Assembly: GCA_016196755.1 (NCBI GenBank)
Contig: JACPXC010000007.1
Coordinates: forward strand, 248,001-312,000
DNA from: Elusimicrobiota bacterium
GTDB taxonomy: Bacteria > Elusimicrobiota > Elusimicrobia > UBA1565
Direction: 5' to 3'
Length of the DNA stretch: 64,000 bases
The position numbers and the translations under genes are program-made. Positions 8,671 through 16,496 of this stretch are shown here, piece after piece. How positions within the stretch are numbered: position 1 is the first letter of the stretch; each line of letters starts with the position of its first letter. The notes beneath the pieces were generated by a model. The model was not told the DNA's origin. It saw nothing but the letters and a program-made list of their open reading frames with translations, and did no database searches.

Positions 8671-8687
8671 GAAGCAACGTAATTGCC
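8671..8687 (-). promoter_or_regulatory. Putative operator upstream of respiratory operon
   Basis: GGCAATTACGTTGCTTC on the minus strand, ending 19 nt before the first operon gene. It contains the inverted repeat GCAA-N5-TTGC and matches 1761-1777 at 15 of 17 positions. The region just upstream (8688-8710) is an AT-rich run of TTGAT/GATTGA words that could hold an additional site. No clean FNR or CRP consensus is seen. Confidence 0.4.
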
Positions 8688-8761
8688 TATTGATTTGATT
8701 GATTCTTGAAGCAGGCTTGACGACCCGCGCATCCTCTCCGGCTACCCTTAAGAGGGGAGTA

Positions 8762-8782
8762 TTCCGCCCTTTTTTGGCGGAA
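8762..8782 (+). promoter_or_regulatory. Hairpin abutting the ribosome-binding site
   Basis: A perfect 7-bp stem, TTCCGCC / GGCGGAA, with a 7-nt CTTTTTT loop. The 3' arm shares its last A with the AAGGAGG ribosome-binding site (8782-8788) of the next gene. Such a hairpin could occlude or present the site, for instance thermally. There is no U-tract after it, so it is not a terminator. Confidence 0.45.
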
Positions 8783-8793
8783 AGGAGGGTCGC

Positions 8794-9261
8794 ATGAAGA
8801 CCCATGTCATGCTGGCCGCGCTCATGGCGCTCAGCCTGTCGCCGGTCCTGGCTGAGATACCGGACCAGCCCGAGGATCCGCCTAAGGGGGAAGCGCTCCG
8901 CGGGCGGCCGGATTGGAAGAACAAGGACGAAGCCAAACAGGGCGCCCAGCTGGCCAAGGAGTTCGGCCTCGCCGAGAAGGTGGTCTTCGAGCTGCGGGAG
9001 AAGGGCCACGGTTGGGGCGACATCCGCCACGGCCTCGAGATCGCCCGCATGGCCGACCGGCCGATGTCGGAGGTGATGGCGCTGCGGGACTCCGGCATGG
9101 ATTGGGGCCAGATCGCCCAGCACTACGAGTTCGAGCTGGGCGAGGCGCGCCGGGAGCGCGGCGACATCCGCGACGCGGTCGGCGAGCGCCGCGGCCAGAA
9201 GTCCGACGGCCGCGCCGGCCGCCGCTTCGGCGAGCGTGAGCGCCTTCCGGACCGGCGCTAG
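8794..9261 (+). CDS. Small secreted protein with WG-motif duplication
   Basis: A 155-residue protein of unknown function with a clear signal peptide (residues 1-20, ending VLA). The central part has two related helical segments, one around EKGHGWGDI and one around DSGMDWGQI. The last 40 residues are Arg/Gly-rich and probably disordered. AAGGAGG lies 5 nt before the ATG and a hairpin overlaps that site. Its TAG stop is shared in antiparallel with the stop of the S41 protease gene (CTAG at 9258-9261). It is divergent from the respiratory operon, so the 142-bp spacer may regulate both. Confidence 0.8.
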   Translation: MKTHVMLAALMALSLSPVLAEIPDQPEDPPKGEALRGRPDWKNKDEAKQGAQLAKEFGLAEKVVFELREKGHGWGDIRHGLEIARMADRPMSEVMALRDSGMDWGQIAQHYEFELGEARRERGDIRDAVGERRGQKSDGRAGRRFGERERLPDRR

Positions 9262-10883
9262 CCGGCTTTCGCCGCGCCGCTGAGGACCTCGATGGCCTTA
9301 TCGAGGACCGGGTCGGCGACCCGGTTCGGGACCGGGCGCCCCATCAGCTCGTAGGAGGTCTGCTGGGCGATCTCGCGGGCCTGCTGCTCGGAGACCTGGA
9401 TGTCGATGTCCGGCATGACGCCACCGGTGCCCTTGAGCTTCTCGCCGGTGGCCGGGTCATGCTGGGCGTCGATGTTCTTGCCGGCCGGCCCGTGCCAGCG
9501 CGACTGGGTGATCTTGAGCCCGCCCGCGTCGGCGCCGGGCAGGATCGACTGCTGGGTGCCCTTGCCGTAGGAGCGCGAGCCGATGACGGCATAGCCTTTG
9601 CGCTGGTCCTGCATCACGGCGGCCAGGATCTCGCTGGCCGACGCCGAGCCCTCGTCGACCAGGACCGTGACCGGCAGGTCGGCGAACTCGCCGTCGCCGG
9701 CGGCCACGTGCTTGAAGACGAGCTGGCCCTGCTTGCGGAAGGAGACGATCTCGGCCTTGTCCCTCAGGAACTCCGAGGCGATCGACGCCACCGAATCGAC
9801 CAGGCCGCCGGGATTGCCGCGCACGTCGAGGATGACCGCTTTGGCGCCCTGGGCCTTGAGCCGGCGCACGTGCTCGAGCACGACCTGGTCGGACTTCTCG
9901 CCGAACTGGTTCCAATAGACGTAGCCGATGCCGGAGCCGACCAGCTTCGAGAAGGCGGTGGGCATCGTGACCTTCTTGCGGGTGACGAGCATCGGCGGCT
10001 GAGCGGCGCCGCCGCGCTCGACGGTGACGCTGACCGTCGTGCCCTCGTCGCCGCGCAGCTTCTTGGCGATCTCCTCGGGTTTCTGGCCGGCGGTGGACTG
10101 GCCGTCGACCGCCGTGACGACGTCGCCGGCCTTGAGCCCCGCGCCCTCGGCGCCGGAGTCCGGATAGACGAAGTCGAGCTTGAGCCCTTTGGGGTCGGGA
10201 GAGATTGCCGCACCGATGCCGACAAAGGAGCCCTTCATCGACTCCATGAAGGCGTTGAGCTGGCCCTCGTTGAAATAGACGCTGTGCGGGTCCTTGAGCG
10301 CGCCCACGGCAGCGACGACGCCGGCCTCGACGGCGGCGTCCCATTTCTTGCCGCCCTTCGTGTAGGCCGCCTCCATCGCGTCGCCGACTCCCTTGAGGAT
10401 GCCGTCCCAGGCCTTCGCGTCGATCGTGTCGACGAAGTTCACGTCGATCTGGACCAGGCGGGTGATCAGGACCTGGACCTGGTCGCGGGTCATCGTGAAC
10501 CGGCCGCCGCCGGCCGTCTCGAACTTGGCCAGGCGGTCGATGAGCGCGGTGACCTGGACATCCTTGAGGTTCGGCGGGGCCTCGGGAATGAAACGGCGCA
10601 GGATGGGGTCCAGCCAGCTCCCGCCCGACTCGGTCCGGTACTCGGTCGCCTGGAAGTCCGGCGCGGCGCGGTTCCGGCTCCGGGCGCGGTCGCGGTCGCG
10701 GATGCGGCCGAAGGCGGGCAGGGCCAGCGGCCGGCCCTTGAGGCCCTCTAGCGTCTGGGCCGCCCCCATGAACTCGGAGGCGGCACTTCCTCGCGGCAGC
10801 GCTCGGTCGGCCGCCTCGAGCGGCGCCGCCAAGAGGGCTGGCGCCCAAAGGATGATGGAAAGCGTCGCTGCTCGAAGGTTCAT
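9258..10883 (-). CDS. S41 C-terminal processing protease
   Basis: A 541-residue exported serine protease of the CtpA/Prc family. It has a signal peptide (1-24), then a linker carrying the dispersed 32-bp repeat (ADRALPRGSA at 25-34), a helical region, a PDZ domain (about 210-300) and the catalytic domain. The catalytic Ser lies in GSASASE at 412-418 and the Lys in YGKGTQ at about 441. A GGVMPDI motif near 490 is typical of the family. It would cleave C-terminal tails of periplasmic substrates. Two other exported-protein genes in this window carry the same embedded repeat. Confidence 0.93.
   Translation of the reverse strand: MNLRAATLSIILWAPALLAAPLEAADRALPRGSAASEFMGAAQTLEGLKGRPLALPAFGRIRDRDRARSRNRAAPDFQATEYRTESGGSWLDPILRRFIPEAPPNLKDVQVTALIDRLAKFETAGGGRFTMTRDQVQVLITRLVQIDVNFVDTIDAKAWDGILKGVGDAMEAAYTKGGKKWDAAVEAGVVAAVGALKDPHSVYFNEGQLNAFMESMKGSFVGIGAAISPDPKGLKLDFVYPDSGAEGAGLKAGDVVTAVDGQSTAGQKPEEIAKKLRGDEGTTVSVTVERGGAAQPPMLVTRKKVTMPTAFSKLVGSGIGYVYWNQFGEKSDQVVLEHVRRLKAQGAKAVILDVRGNPGGLVDSVASIASEFLRDKAEIVSFRKQGQLVFKHVAAGDGEFADLPVTVLVDEGSASASEILAAVMQDQRKGYAVIGSRSYGKGTQQSILPGADAGGLKITQSRWHGPAGKNIDAQHDPATGEKLKGTGGVMPDIDIQVSEQQAREIAQQTSYELMGRPVPNRVADPVLDKAIEVLSGAAKAG
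10781..10812 (-). repeat. Dispersed 32-bp intragenic repeat, copy A
   Basis: The sequence starts GGCCGACCGAGCGCT and ends CGCGAGGAAGTGCCG. It differs from copies B (20643-20674) and C (38649-38680) at two positions only (GC in place of AT in the middle). It lies in the S41 protease gene just after the signal peptide and is read there as ADRALPRGSA. Confidence 0.85.
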
Positions 10884-10980
10884 CGTTCTCGCCTCGCGGT
10901 ACGGCTTTCTTCAGGCAAGGATATTGAACGCGACGCCGGCGGGGATGGGTCGGGGGGGTATTAAATGCGGGTCTTAAGTC

Positions 10981-11376
10981 CTAGACTTTCGCGGCCTTCT
11001 CGGCCGCCTTGATGCGCTTCCACCGCCGGTGCACCTCGGCCGGCGTGAGGGTCTCCTTCCTGCGCGAGAAGACGTGGGGATGGCGGCGCAGGAGCTTCTC
11101 GCGCAGCACCCCCATGACGTCGCCGATGTCGAAGCGCCCGGCCTCGGCGGCCAGCTCGGCGTGGAAGAGCACCTGGAGCAGGACGTCGCCCAGCTCCTCT
11201 TTGAGGTTGTCATGGTCGCCGCGGCGCACCGCGCGGGCCACCTCGGCGGACTCCTCCTTCAGGTACCTGAGGAGCGAACGGTGGGTCTGCGCCCGGTCCC
11301 AGGGACAGCCGCCCGGCGCGCGCAGGCGGTGCATGAGGCGCGCGAGCTGAGGCAGGGTGGCCCTGCGGGCCTTCAT
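10981..11376 (-). CDS. mazG: MazG-family nucleoside triphosphate pyrophosphohydrolase
   Basis: A 131-residue single-domain MazG-type protein. The hallmark GGCPWDRAQTH lies near 23-33, followed by the metal-binding EES/E and EELGDVLLQ helices at about 42-67. It hydrolyses NTPs, often non-canonical ones, to NMP and pyrophosphate. At 131 residues it matches one half of the tandem E. coli enzyme. The ATG at 11376 overlaps the stop of RNase R (ATGA). No clear terminator was seen in the 97 bp downstream of its neighbour. Confidence 0.9.
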   Translation of the reverse strand: MKARRATLPQLARLMHRLRAPGGCPWDRAQTHRSLLRYLKEESAEVARAVRRGDHDNLKEELGDVLLQVLFHAELAAEAGRFDIGDVMGVLREKLLRRHPHVFSRRKETLTPAEVHRRWKRIKAAEKAAKV

Positions 11377-13301
11377 CGCTCCAAGCGCAGGGCCACGCGT
11401 CCCTCGTCGGGGTCGGCGCCGTCGATGCGGACGCGCACCCGGGCGCCGAGTTGGGCCTTGAGGCCGCGCACCAGGCCCGAGCCGCCGGTGCCGCCGAGCT
11501 CGACGAAGGCGCCATAGGGCTCCACGCGCGTCACGACCGCGTCCAAGACCTGTCCCACGCGGCGGCCGAGGACCTCGGCGCGCAGGGCGTTGACCGCATG
11601 GCGCTCCGCCTCCGCGGCCAGGCGCTCGCGCTCCGAGCAGTGCGGCCCGGCCTCGGCGAGCCAGCCTGGAGCCGGGGCCGGCCCGGCCGGACGGCCGAGC
11701 ACGTGGCGCAAGGCCCGGTGGACGACCAGGTCGGGGTAGCGGCGGATCGGCGAGGTGAAATGGCAATAGGCCGTCGACGCCAGGCCGTAGTGCGGGGCGG
11801 GGATCGCGGAGTACTGGGCCTGCTTGAGGCTGCGCACGCAGAGCACGGTCAGGGCGTCGCCGGCCGGGTGCTCGCCGGCCAGGCGCAGGACGGCCTGGAG
11901 GCCGCGCGCGTCGCGCGGCATGGCGCGCACGCCGAGCTTCCCCAACTCGCGCGAGAGGATGGCGAGCTTCTGAGGGTCGGGCGGCGGATGGATGCGGTGG
12001 AGGGCCGGGCGGTTGGCCGCGATCAGGCGGCGCGCCACGGCCTCGTTGGCGAGGATCATGAACTCCTCGATGAGGCGGTGGCTGCGCAGTCGGTCGCGGC
12101 GGACGAGGTCGGTGGGCACTCCGCGCGCGTCGGTGACCACGCGGTATTCCGGCATGTCGAAGTCCAGGGCGCCGCGCTCGAAACGCGCGCGCGACAGGGC
12201 CAACTGAAGCCGGCCCATGACGGCCACCGACTCGCGCAGGGCCGGGCTGACCCTCTCCACGGGGCGGCCGTTTAGGAGCTCTTCGATTTCCTCATAGGTG
12301 AAGCGCCGGGCTGAGCGGATGACGGTCTCGGCCTCCTCGGTGCCGTGGACGCGGCCGGACTCGTCTAAATCGATGAAGGTCGACAGGGTCAGGCGCTCGA
12401 CGTCGGGCATGAGGCTGCAGAGATGGTCCGAGAGCCCGGGGGGCAGCATCGGGACGACGCGGTCGGGAAGGTAGACGCTCGTGGCGCGCCGGTAGGCCTC
12501 GCGGTCGAGCTCCGTCCCCTGGCGGACGTACCACGAAACGTCGGCGATGTGGACACCCAGGCGCCAGCGGCCCGGAGCGAGCGGCTCGAGCGACACGGCG
12601 TCGTCGAAGTCCTTGGCGTCGGAGCCGTCGATCGTGCAGACGGGCAGGTGGAACAGCGTCCGGCGGCCGGCCATGGCCTCCGGCGTCACCGCGCGTCCGA
12701 AGCCCTCGGCCTCCGCGGCCACGGCCGGCGCGAAGGCCTCGGGAAGCTCGCGCTCGCGCAGGGCCGAGGTGACGCGCACGCGCGGCGCGCCAGGGGCGCC
12801 CAGCACCTCCTCGACCACCCCGCGGCCCTCGACCGAAAGGCTGGGCCAGGCCGATACGCGGGCCACGGCGATCGCGCCCTCAGCCGGGACGCAGCCGGCC
12901 GCGAAGCGCTCGACGACCAGCGGCTCGCCGTCGCGCGGCGAGAGCAGCCAGCGCCCGGCCACCCGCGTCAGCGGGCCGACCATCGTGGCTCGGGCGCGCG
13001 AGAGGACGGCGACGATCTCCCCCTCCCGACGCTGGCCGCCGGGATTGAGGCGCACCCGGACCCGGTCCCCGCCGGCGGCCAGCCGCAGGGAAGGTCCCTT
13101 GATAAAGACGTCCGAGTCCCCGGCGGGGTCGGTGACCACGAAGCCGAAGCTCTTGTGGTGCTCGAGGCGCCCCTCGACGGCGGCGCCGCCCCCGGGCTTG
13201 CGACCGGGGCCCGGCCGCCCCCCTTTGCGTCCGCCTGGCGGGCGGGGCGCGTGGGAGGGCTTTCGGCGGTCTGAGGATTTAGAACGACGGCGGCGGCTCA
13301 C
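11373..13301 (-). CDS. rnr: Ribonuclease R (RNase II family)
   Basis: A 642-residue 3'-to-5' exoribonuclease. It has a basic Arg/Lys/Gly-rich N-terminus (1-45), cold-shock-type OB domains, the RNB catalytic domain with TIDGSDAKDFDDAV (metal-binding Asp cluster) near residue 220, and a C-terminal S1 domain ending near 640. The GTG at 13301 was chosen over a TTG three codons upstream because an extended -10 (TGGTACCTT) ends 7 nt before it, which would make the transcript leaderless. It is shorter than E. coli RNase R, lacking most of the N-terminal HTH region. It is coupled to mazG downstream. Confidence 0.93.
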   Translation of the reverse strand: MSRRRRSKSSDRRKPSHAPRPPGGRKGGRPGPGRKPGGGAAVEGRLEHHKSFGFVVTDPAGDSDVFIKGPSLRLAAGGDRVRVRLNPGGQRREGEIVAVLSRARATMVGPLTRVAGRWLLSPRDGEPLVVERFAAGCVPAEGAIAVARVSAWPSLSVEGRGVVEEVLGAPGAPRVRVTSALRERELPEAFAPAVAAEAEGFGRAVTPEAMAGRRTLFHLPVCTIDGSDAKDFDDAVSLEPLAPGRWRLGVHIADVSWYVRQGTELDREAYRRATSVYLPDRVVPMLPPGLSDHLCSLMPDVERLTLSTFIDLDESGRVHGTEEAETVIRSARRFTYEEIEELLNGRPVERVSPALRESVAVMGRLQLALSRARFERGALDFDMPEYRVVTDARGVPTDLVRRDRLRSHRLIEEFMILANEAVARRLIAANRPALHRIHPPPDPQKLAILSRELGKLGVRAMPRDARGLQAVLRLAGEHPAGDALTVLCVRSLKQAQYSAIPAPHYGLASTAYCHFTSPIRRYPDLVVHRALRHVLGRPAGPAPAPGWLAEAGPHCSERERLAAEAERHAVNALRAEVLGRRVGQVLDAVVTRVEPYGAFVELGGTGGSGLVRGLKAQLGARVRVRIDGADPDEGRVALRLER

Positions 13302-13308
13302 AGGGGCC

Positions 13309-13317
13309 AAGGTACCA
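13309..13317 (-). promoter_or_regulatory. Extended -10 of RNase R, leaderless spacing
   Basis: TGGTACCTT on the minus strand, ending 7 nt before the GTG start at 13301. Transcription initiating 6-8 nt after the -10 would begin at the start codon. No good -35 was seen. Confidence 0.5.
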
Positions 13318-13321
13318 TTTC

Positions 13322-13330
13322 TGCTAATAT
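13322..13330 (+). promoter_or_regulatory. Extended -10 of the FKBP gene
   Basis: TGCTAATAT, divergent from and only a few bases away from the RNase R -10. Here the start codon is 28 nt further on and is preceded by CAGGAG (near 13345-13350), so this transcript has a leader. It contrasts with the leaderless pattern seen elsewhere. Confidence 0.45.
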
Positions 13331-13358
13331 CGCGGGGTCGCGCCCAGGAGACCCTTTT

Positions 13359-13997
13359 ATGAGAACTCTTCTCGCCGCCGTCCTAGTCCTGACCTCCAGC
13401 CTGGTCCGTGCCGCCGAGACCACGCCCCCCGCCGCCCAGCCCGACCGCTCCGCGGTGCTTTACGCCCTGGGCGTCCAGGTGGCCAAGGACTATATGCTCA
13501 AGCCCGACGACGCCAAGACCGTCGTCGAGGGCCTGGCCGACGCCGCCGCCGCCAAGCCGCTCAAGGCCGACCCCAAGGAGCTCCGTCTCCCCATCATGAT
13601 GCTCAAGCGCGAGGCCGAGGACGCCCACCGCGTCGCCCTCTTGGAGGGCTACGCGAAGGAGCCCGGCGCGAAGGCCTTCCCATCCGGCCTCATATATAAG
13701 GAGCTCAAGAAGGGAACCGGCGCGAAGCCCCGGGCGACCAGCATCGTCAAGGTGCACTATCACGGCACCTTCCCGGACGGGAACGTCTTCGACAGCTCGG
13801 TCCGGCGCGGAGAGCCGATCGAATTCCCCTTGAACGGGGTCATCCCCTGCTGGACCGAGGGCGTCCAGCTGATCTCCCTGGGCGGGAAGTCCCAACTCGT
13901 CTGCCCGCACCCGATCGCCTACGGCGAGCGCGGCCGCCCCGGCATCCCCGAGCGCGCCATCCTGGTCTTCGAAGTCGAGCTCTTCGAAATAAAGTAA
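13359..13997 (+). CDS. Exported FKBP-type peptidyl-prolyl isomerase
   Basis: A 212-residue protein with a signal peptide (1-18), an N-terminal helical dimerisation-type domain (about 25-100; FKBP_N-like, as in FkpA and Mip) and an FKBP catalytic domain (about 105-212) with VKVHYHGTFPDG, VFDSS and the C-terminal VFEVELFEI strand. It catalyses proline isomerisation and chaperones folding in the periplasm. An extended -10 (13322-13330) and a ribosome-binding site precede it. Its 3' end faces the cyclase gene with only 4 bp between them. Confidence 0.93.
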   Translation: MRTLLAAVLVLTSSLVRAAETTPPAAQPDRSAVLYALGVQVAKDYMLKPDDAKTVVEGLADAAAAKPLKADPKELRLPIMMLKREAEDAHRVALLEGYAKEPGAKAFPSGLIYKELKKGTGAKPRATSIVKVHYHGTFPDGNVFDSSVRRGEPIEFPLNGVIPCWTEGVQLISLGGKSQLVCPHPIAYGERGRPGIPERAILVFEVELFEIK

Positions 13998-14001
13998 GCG
14001 G

Positions 14002-15879
14002 CTATTTCTCGTCCATGGTGTGGGCGGGGTCCCACCCGGCCGGGGCGCGCTCGCCCTGGGCCGCCAGCCGCTCCAGGTATGTCTTGGCCAATGCGTCATC
14101 GGGCTTGAGGGCCAAGACCTCCCCGAACGCCGTCCGCGCGGCGGCCAGGTCGCCGACCCGGTAGCGCACGATCCCGCGCTCCGAGGGAGCCAGCCAGGCC
14201 GGAGCGGGGAGCTCCTCGCCGAGGAGCTCGAAGACCTCGATGGCCTCGTGCTTGCCCTTGACGCGCACCAGGTCGAGCGAGCGGTAGAGGAAGTCGGCGC
14301 CCGCCGCGGCGTCCCGCGTCGCCCGGCTGACCACCACACCCGCGCCGTAGTGCTTGGTCAGGCCCTCGAGCCGGCTGGCCAGGTTCACGGCGTCGCCGAT
14401 GACGGTATAGGACCAACGCTCCTCCGAGCCCAGCGTCCCGGCCACGACCGCCCCGCTGTTGAGCCCCACGCCGATCCGCCAATCGGGCTGGCCCGCGGCC
14501 CGGCGCTCGACGTTGAGCTCGGCCAGCGCCGCCAGCATGGCCAGCGCGGCGCGCTGGGCCCCGGCGGCGTCGTCGGGCCCCGACAACGGCACCCCGAAGA
14601 GCGCCATGATGGCGTCGCCCACGAACTTGTCGATGACCCCGCGATGAGGCTCGATGGCGCGCGCCATGCGCTTGAAGTAGGCGTTGAGCTGGCTGACCAG
14701 CTCCTTGGGCGGCAGGCCTTCCGATATCGTGGTGAAGCCCCGGATGTCCGAGAAGAGGACCGTGACGGTGCGCTCCTCGCCGCCGAGCTCGATGGGCCCC
14801 TTCTTGAGGAGCTCGTCGGCGATCTCCTTGGAGACCGCCTTGCGCAGGACCGAGCGGATGCGCTCCTTCTCGCGCAGGCCGTCGATCATCGAGTTGAAGG
14901 CCTCGGCCAGCTGGCCTACCTCGTCGCGCCGGCCGACCGACACGCGCGCATCGTAATCGCCCAAGACCAGGCGCCGGGTGACGGCGGCCAGAGCCTCCAT
15001 CGGGGCGGTGACGCCTTGGGCCACCAAGAGCCCGGCCAGGACGGTCAGGCCGAGCGACGCCAGTCCCACGATGAGGAGCAGGCGCCGCAGCTCGCGGACC
15101 GGCTCGAGGGCCGCGTCCCACTGGCGCTGGATGTAGGCCGAGACCTCGGAGGACACCGGGCGGCGCAGGACCAGCCAGCGTCCGCCCATCGGCCCCATGA
15201 GGCCGAACGAGCCGGCCGCCATCCCGGACACATGCCCGGCGATGAGCGCCCGGTCGGCGTCTTTGAGCGACGAGGCACGGATCGACCCCGCCGCCGCAAA
15301 CGAGACATCGCTCTTGGTCATCTCGCGGATCGCCCCCGCCGCGGCGTCGCCGATGCGGAACCCCGCGGCCAGGACGCCCACGATGTCCGGCGCCTTGATC
15401 GGCACGGCCGCCACCTGGATGATCGCGTCGCCCAACACCACGATGGCGGTGGCGGGCTTGTCCGCCAGGGCCGAGTCGACCGGCGAGAGCGCCGCGGCCT
15501 TGCGGCCGGTCTTGAGCAGGCCCGCCGTGTCGACCAAGAGAACGCCATCCTCGTCGGTCACCCACATGACGTCGGCCGAGATCCGGGTCTGGAAGTTCTT
15601 GGCCGCGGAGGCGATCGTGGCCTTCTCCTCGGTCGAGAAGGCCTGCTTGAAGGCGAAGTCGCCGCCCAAGAGCTCCAAGGACGCCGCGAGCTGGCGCTCC
15701 TGGCGCTGGAGCGAGGCGGCGAAAACGTCGGCCGTGGTCTCGAGCCGGGCGCGCAGGCCCTCCTCGACCTGCGCGGTCTGCGAGCGCCCGACCAGCCACA
15801 GGCTGGCCCCTAGCACCGCGGCGGACAACAGTGAGAACGCGCCGAGGATGCGCAGGCGCAGAGGGATGAACGGGTTCAC
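14002..15879 (-). CDS. Membrane class III adenylate/guanylate cyclase
   Basis: A 625-residue sensor cyclase: N-terminal TM (about 10-30), a periplasmic sensor-like region (30-265), a second TM (about 268-290), HAMP (about 290-345) and a class III cyclase domain (about 365-550) with LFSDIRGFT and DKFVGDAIMALFG metal-binding motifs. The C-terminal 60 residues look like one or two TPR-type helices. It starts with GTG overlapping the stop of the cupredoxin-like gene (GTGA) and ends the barrel/cupredoxin/cyclase operon. The nucleotide product is not certain from sequence. A cyclic-nucleotide-binding ferredoxin lies at 52754-54430, a possible but unproved target. Confidence 0.9.
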   Translation of the reverse strand: MNPFIPLRLRILGAFSLLSAAVLGASLWLVGRSQTAQVEEGLRARLETTADVFAASLQRQERQLAASLELLGGDFAFKQAFSTEEKATIASAAKNFQTRISADVMWVTDEDGVLLVDTAGLLKTGRKAAALSPVDSALADKPATAIVVLGDAIIQVAAVPIKAPDIVGVLAAGFRIGDAAAGAIREMTKSDVSFAAAGSIRASSLKDADRALIAGHVSGMAAGSFGLMGPMGGRWLVLRRPVSSEVSAYIQRQWDAALEPVRELRRLLLIVGLASLGLTVLAGLLVAQGVTAPMEALAAVTRRLVLGDYDARVSVGRRDEVGQLAEAFNSMIDGLREKERIRSVLRKAVSKEIADELLKKGPIELGGEERTVTVLFSDIRGFTTISEGLPPKELVSQLNAYFKRMARAIEPHRGVIDKFVGDAIMALFGVPLSGPDDAAGAQRAALAMLAALAELNVERRAAGQPDWRIGVGLNSGAVVAGTLGSEERWSYTVIGDAVNLASRLEGLTKHYGAGVVVSRATRDAAAGADFLYRSLDLVRVKGKHEAIEVFELLGEELPAPAWLAPSERGIVRYRVGDLAAARTAFGEVLALKPDDALAKTYLERLAAQGERAPAGWDPAHTMDEK

Positions 15880-16496
15880 TTATAGCCGGTGGCGGGGCGC
15901 TTGGAGGCGGGATTCTTCTTGAGCGTCAGCGTCCACGAGAGGCGCAGGGGCGCCTTCCCCGCCTCGCCCCGGCGCGTGGTATCGTCGACCGAGCCCTTGA
16001 GCCGCTCATGGAAGACCGAGACCTCCACCTTGCCGTCCGGGACGGTCAGGACGGCGCTGCCGTCGGCGCCGGTGCGCCCGTAGTACGGCGTGGGCGCCAC
16101 GAAGACGATGCCGCTCATCCAGTCGTGGATGTTGCAGCCGACCTTGACCACGCCGGGCTTCTCGAACTTGACTGACGGCGCGTCATCGCCTTTATAGAGC
16201 GGCAGGTCGAAGGACTTGGGCTTGGAGAACGAGTACAGGTGGTGGTGGGTGGTGTCCTTGTTCGGAAACTGGACCGTGCCGCCCGCCGGGACGACCACGA
16301 GGTGCGGGTCCAGCTCTTGATTAAGCTGGCTCATCTCCGCCTGCGGAAGCGGCGGGGCTTCTTTGAGGTCGGCGGCCTTGCGCAAGAACACCACGGCGTC
16401 GGCCAGCGGCTTGCCCTCGGCGTCGCGCACCACGGCCTCGATGACCCCGGCCCGGACCGGCAGGGCGGCCAGCGCGGCCAGGAGCAGGGCTCTCAA
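15876..16496 (-). CDS. Exported cupredoxin-like copper protein
   Basis: A 206-residue periplasmic protein with a signal peptide (1-16). It has a carboxypeptidase-regulatory-like beta fold and a cupredoxin-like core. Candidate copper ligands are the THHHLYSF cluster (near 93-100) and VGCNIHDWMSG (near 123-133), which gives Cys and His, with Met in the same loop. Similar proteins are annotated as methylamine-utilisation or plastocyanin-like. It sits between an outer-membrane barrel and a cyclase with overlapping codons on both sides, suggesting a surface or periplasmic redox/copper-linked sensor operon; that role is inference. Confidence 0.75.
   Translation of the reverse strand: MRALLLAALAALPVRAGVIEAVVRDAEGKPLADAVVFLRKAADLKEAPPLPQAEMSQLNQELDPHLVVVPAGGTVQFPNKDTTHHHLYSFSKPKSFDLPLYKGDDAPSVKFEKPGVVKVGCNIHDWMSGIVFVAPTPYYGRTGADGSAVLTVPDGKVEVSVFHERLKGSVDDTTRRGEAGKAPLRLSWTLTLKKNPASKRPATGYK

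Noticed and set aside
8688-8710. FNR box before the respiratory operon
   Set aside because: TTGAT/ATTGA words are present, but not the TTGAT-N4-ATCAA spacing, so no FNR site is claimed.
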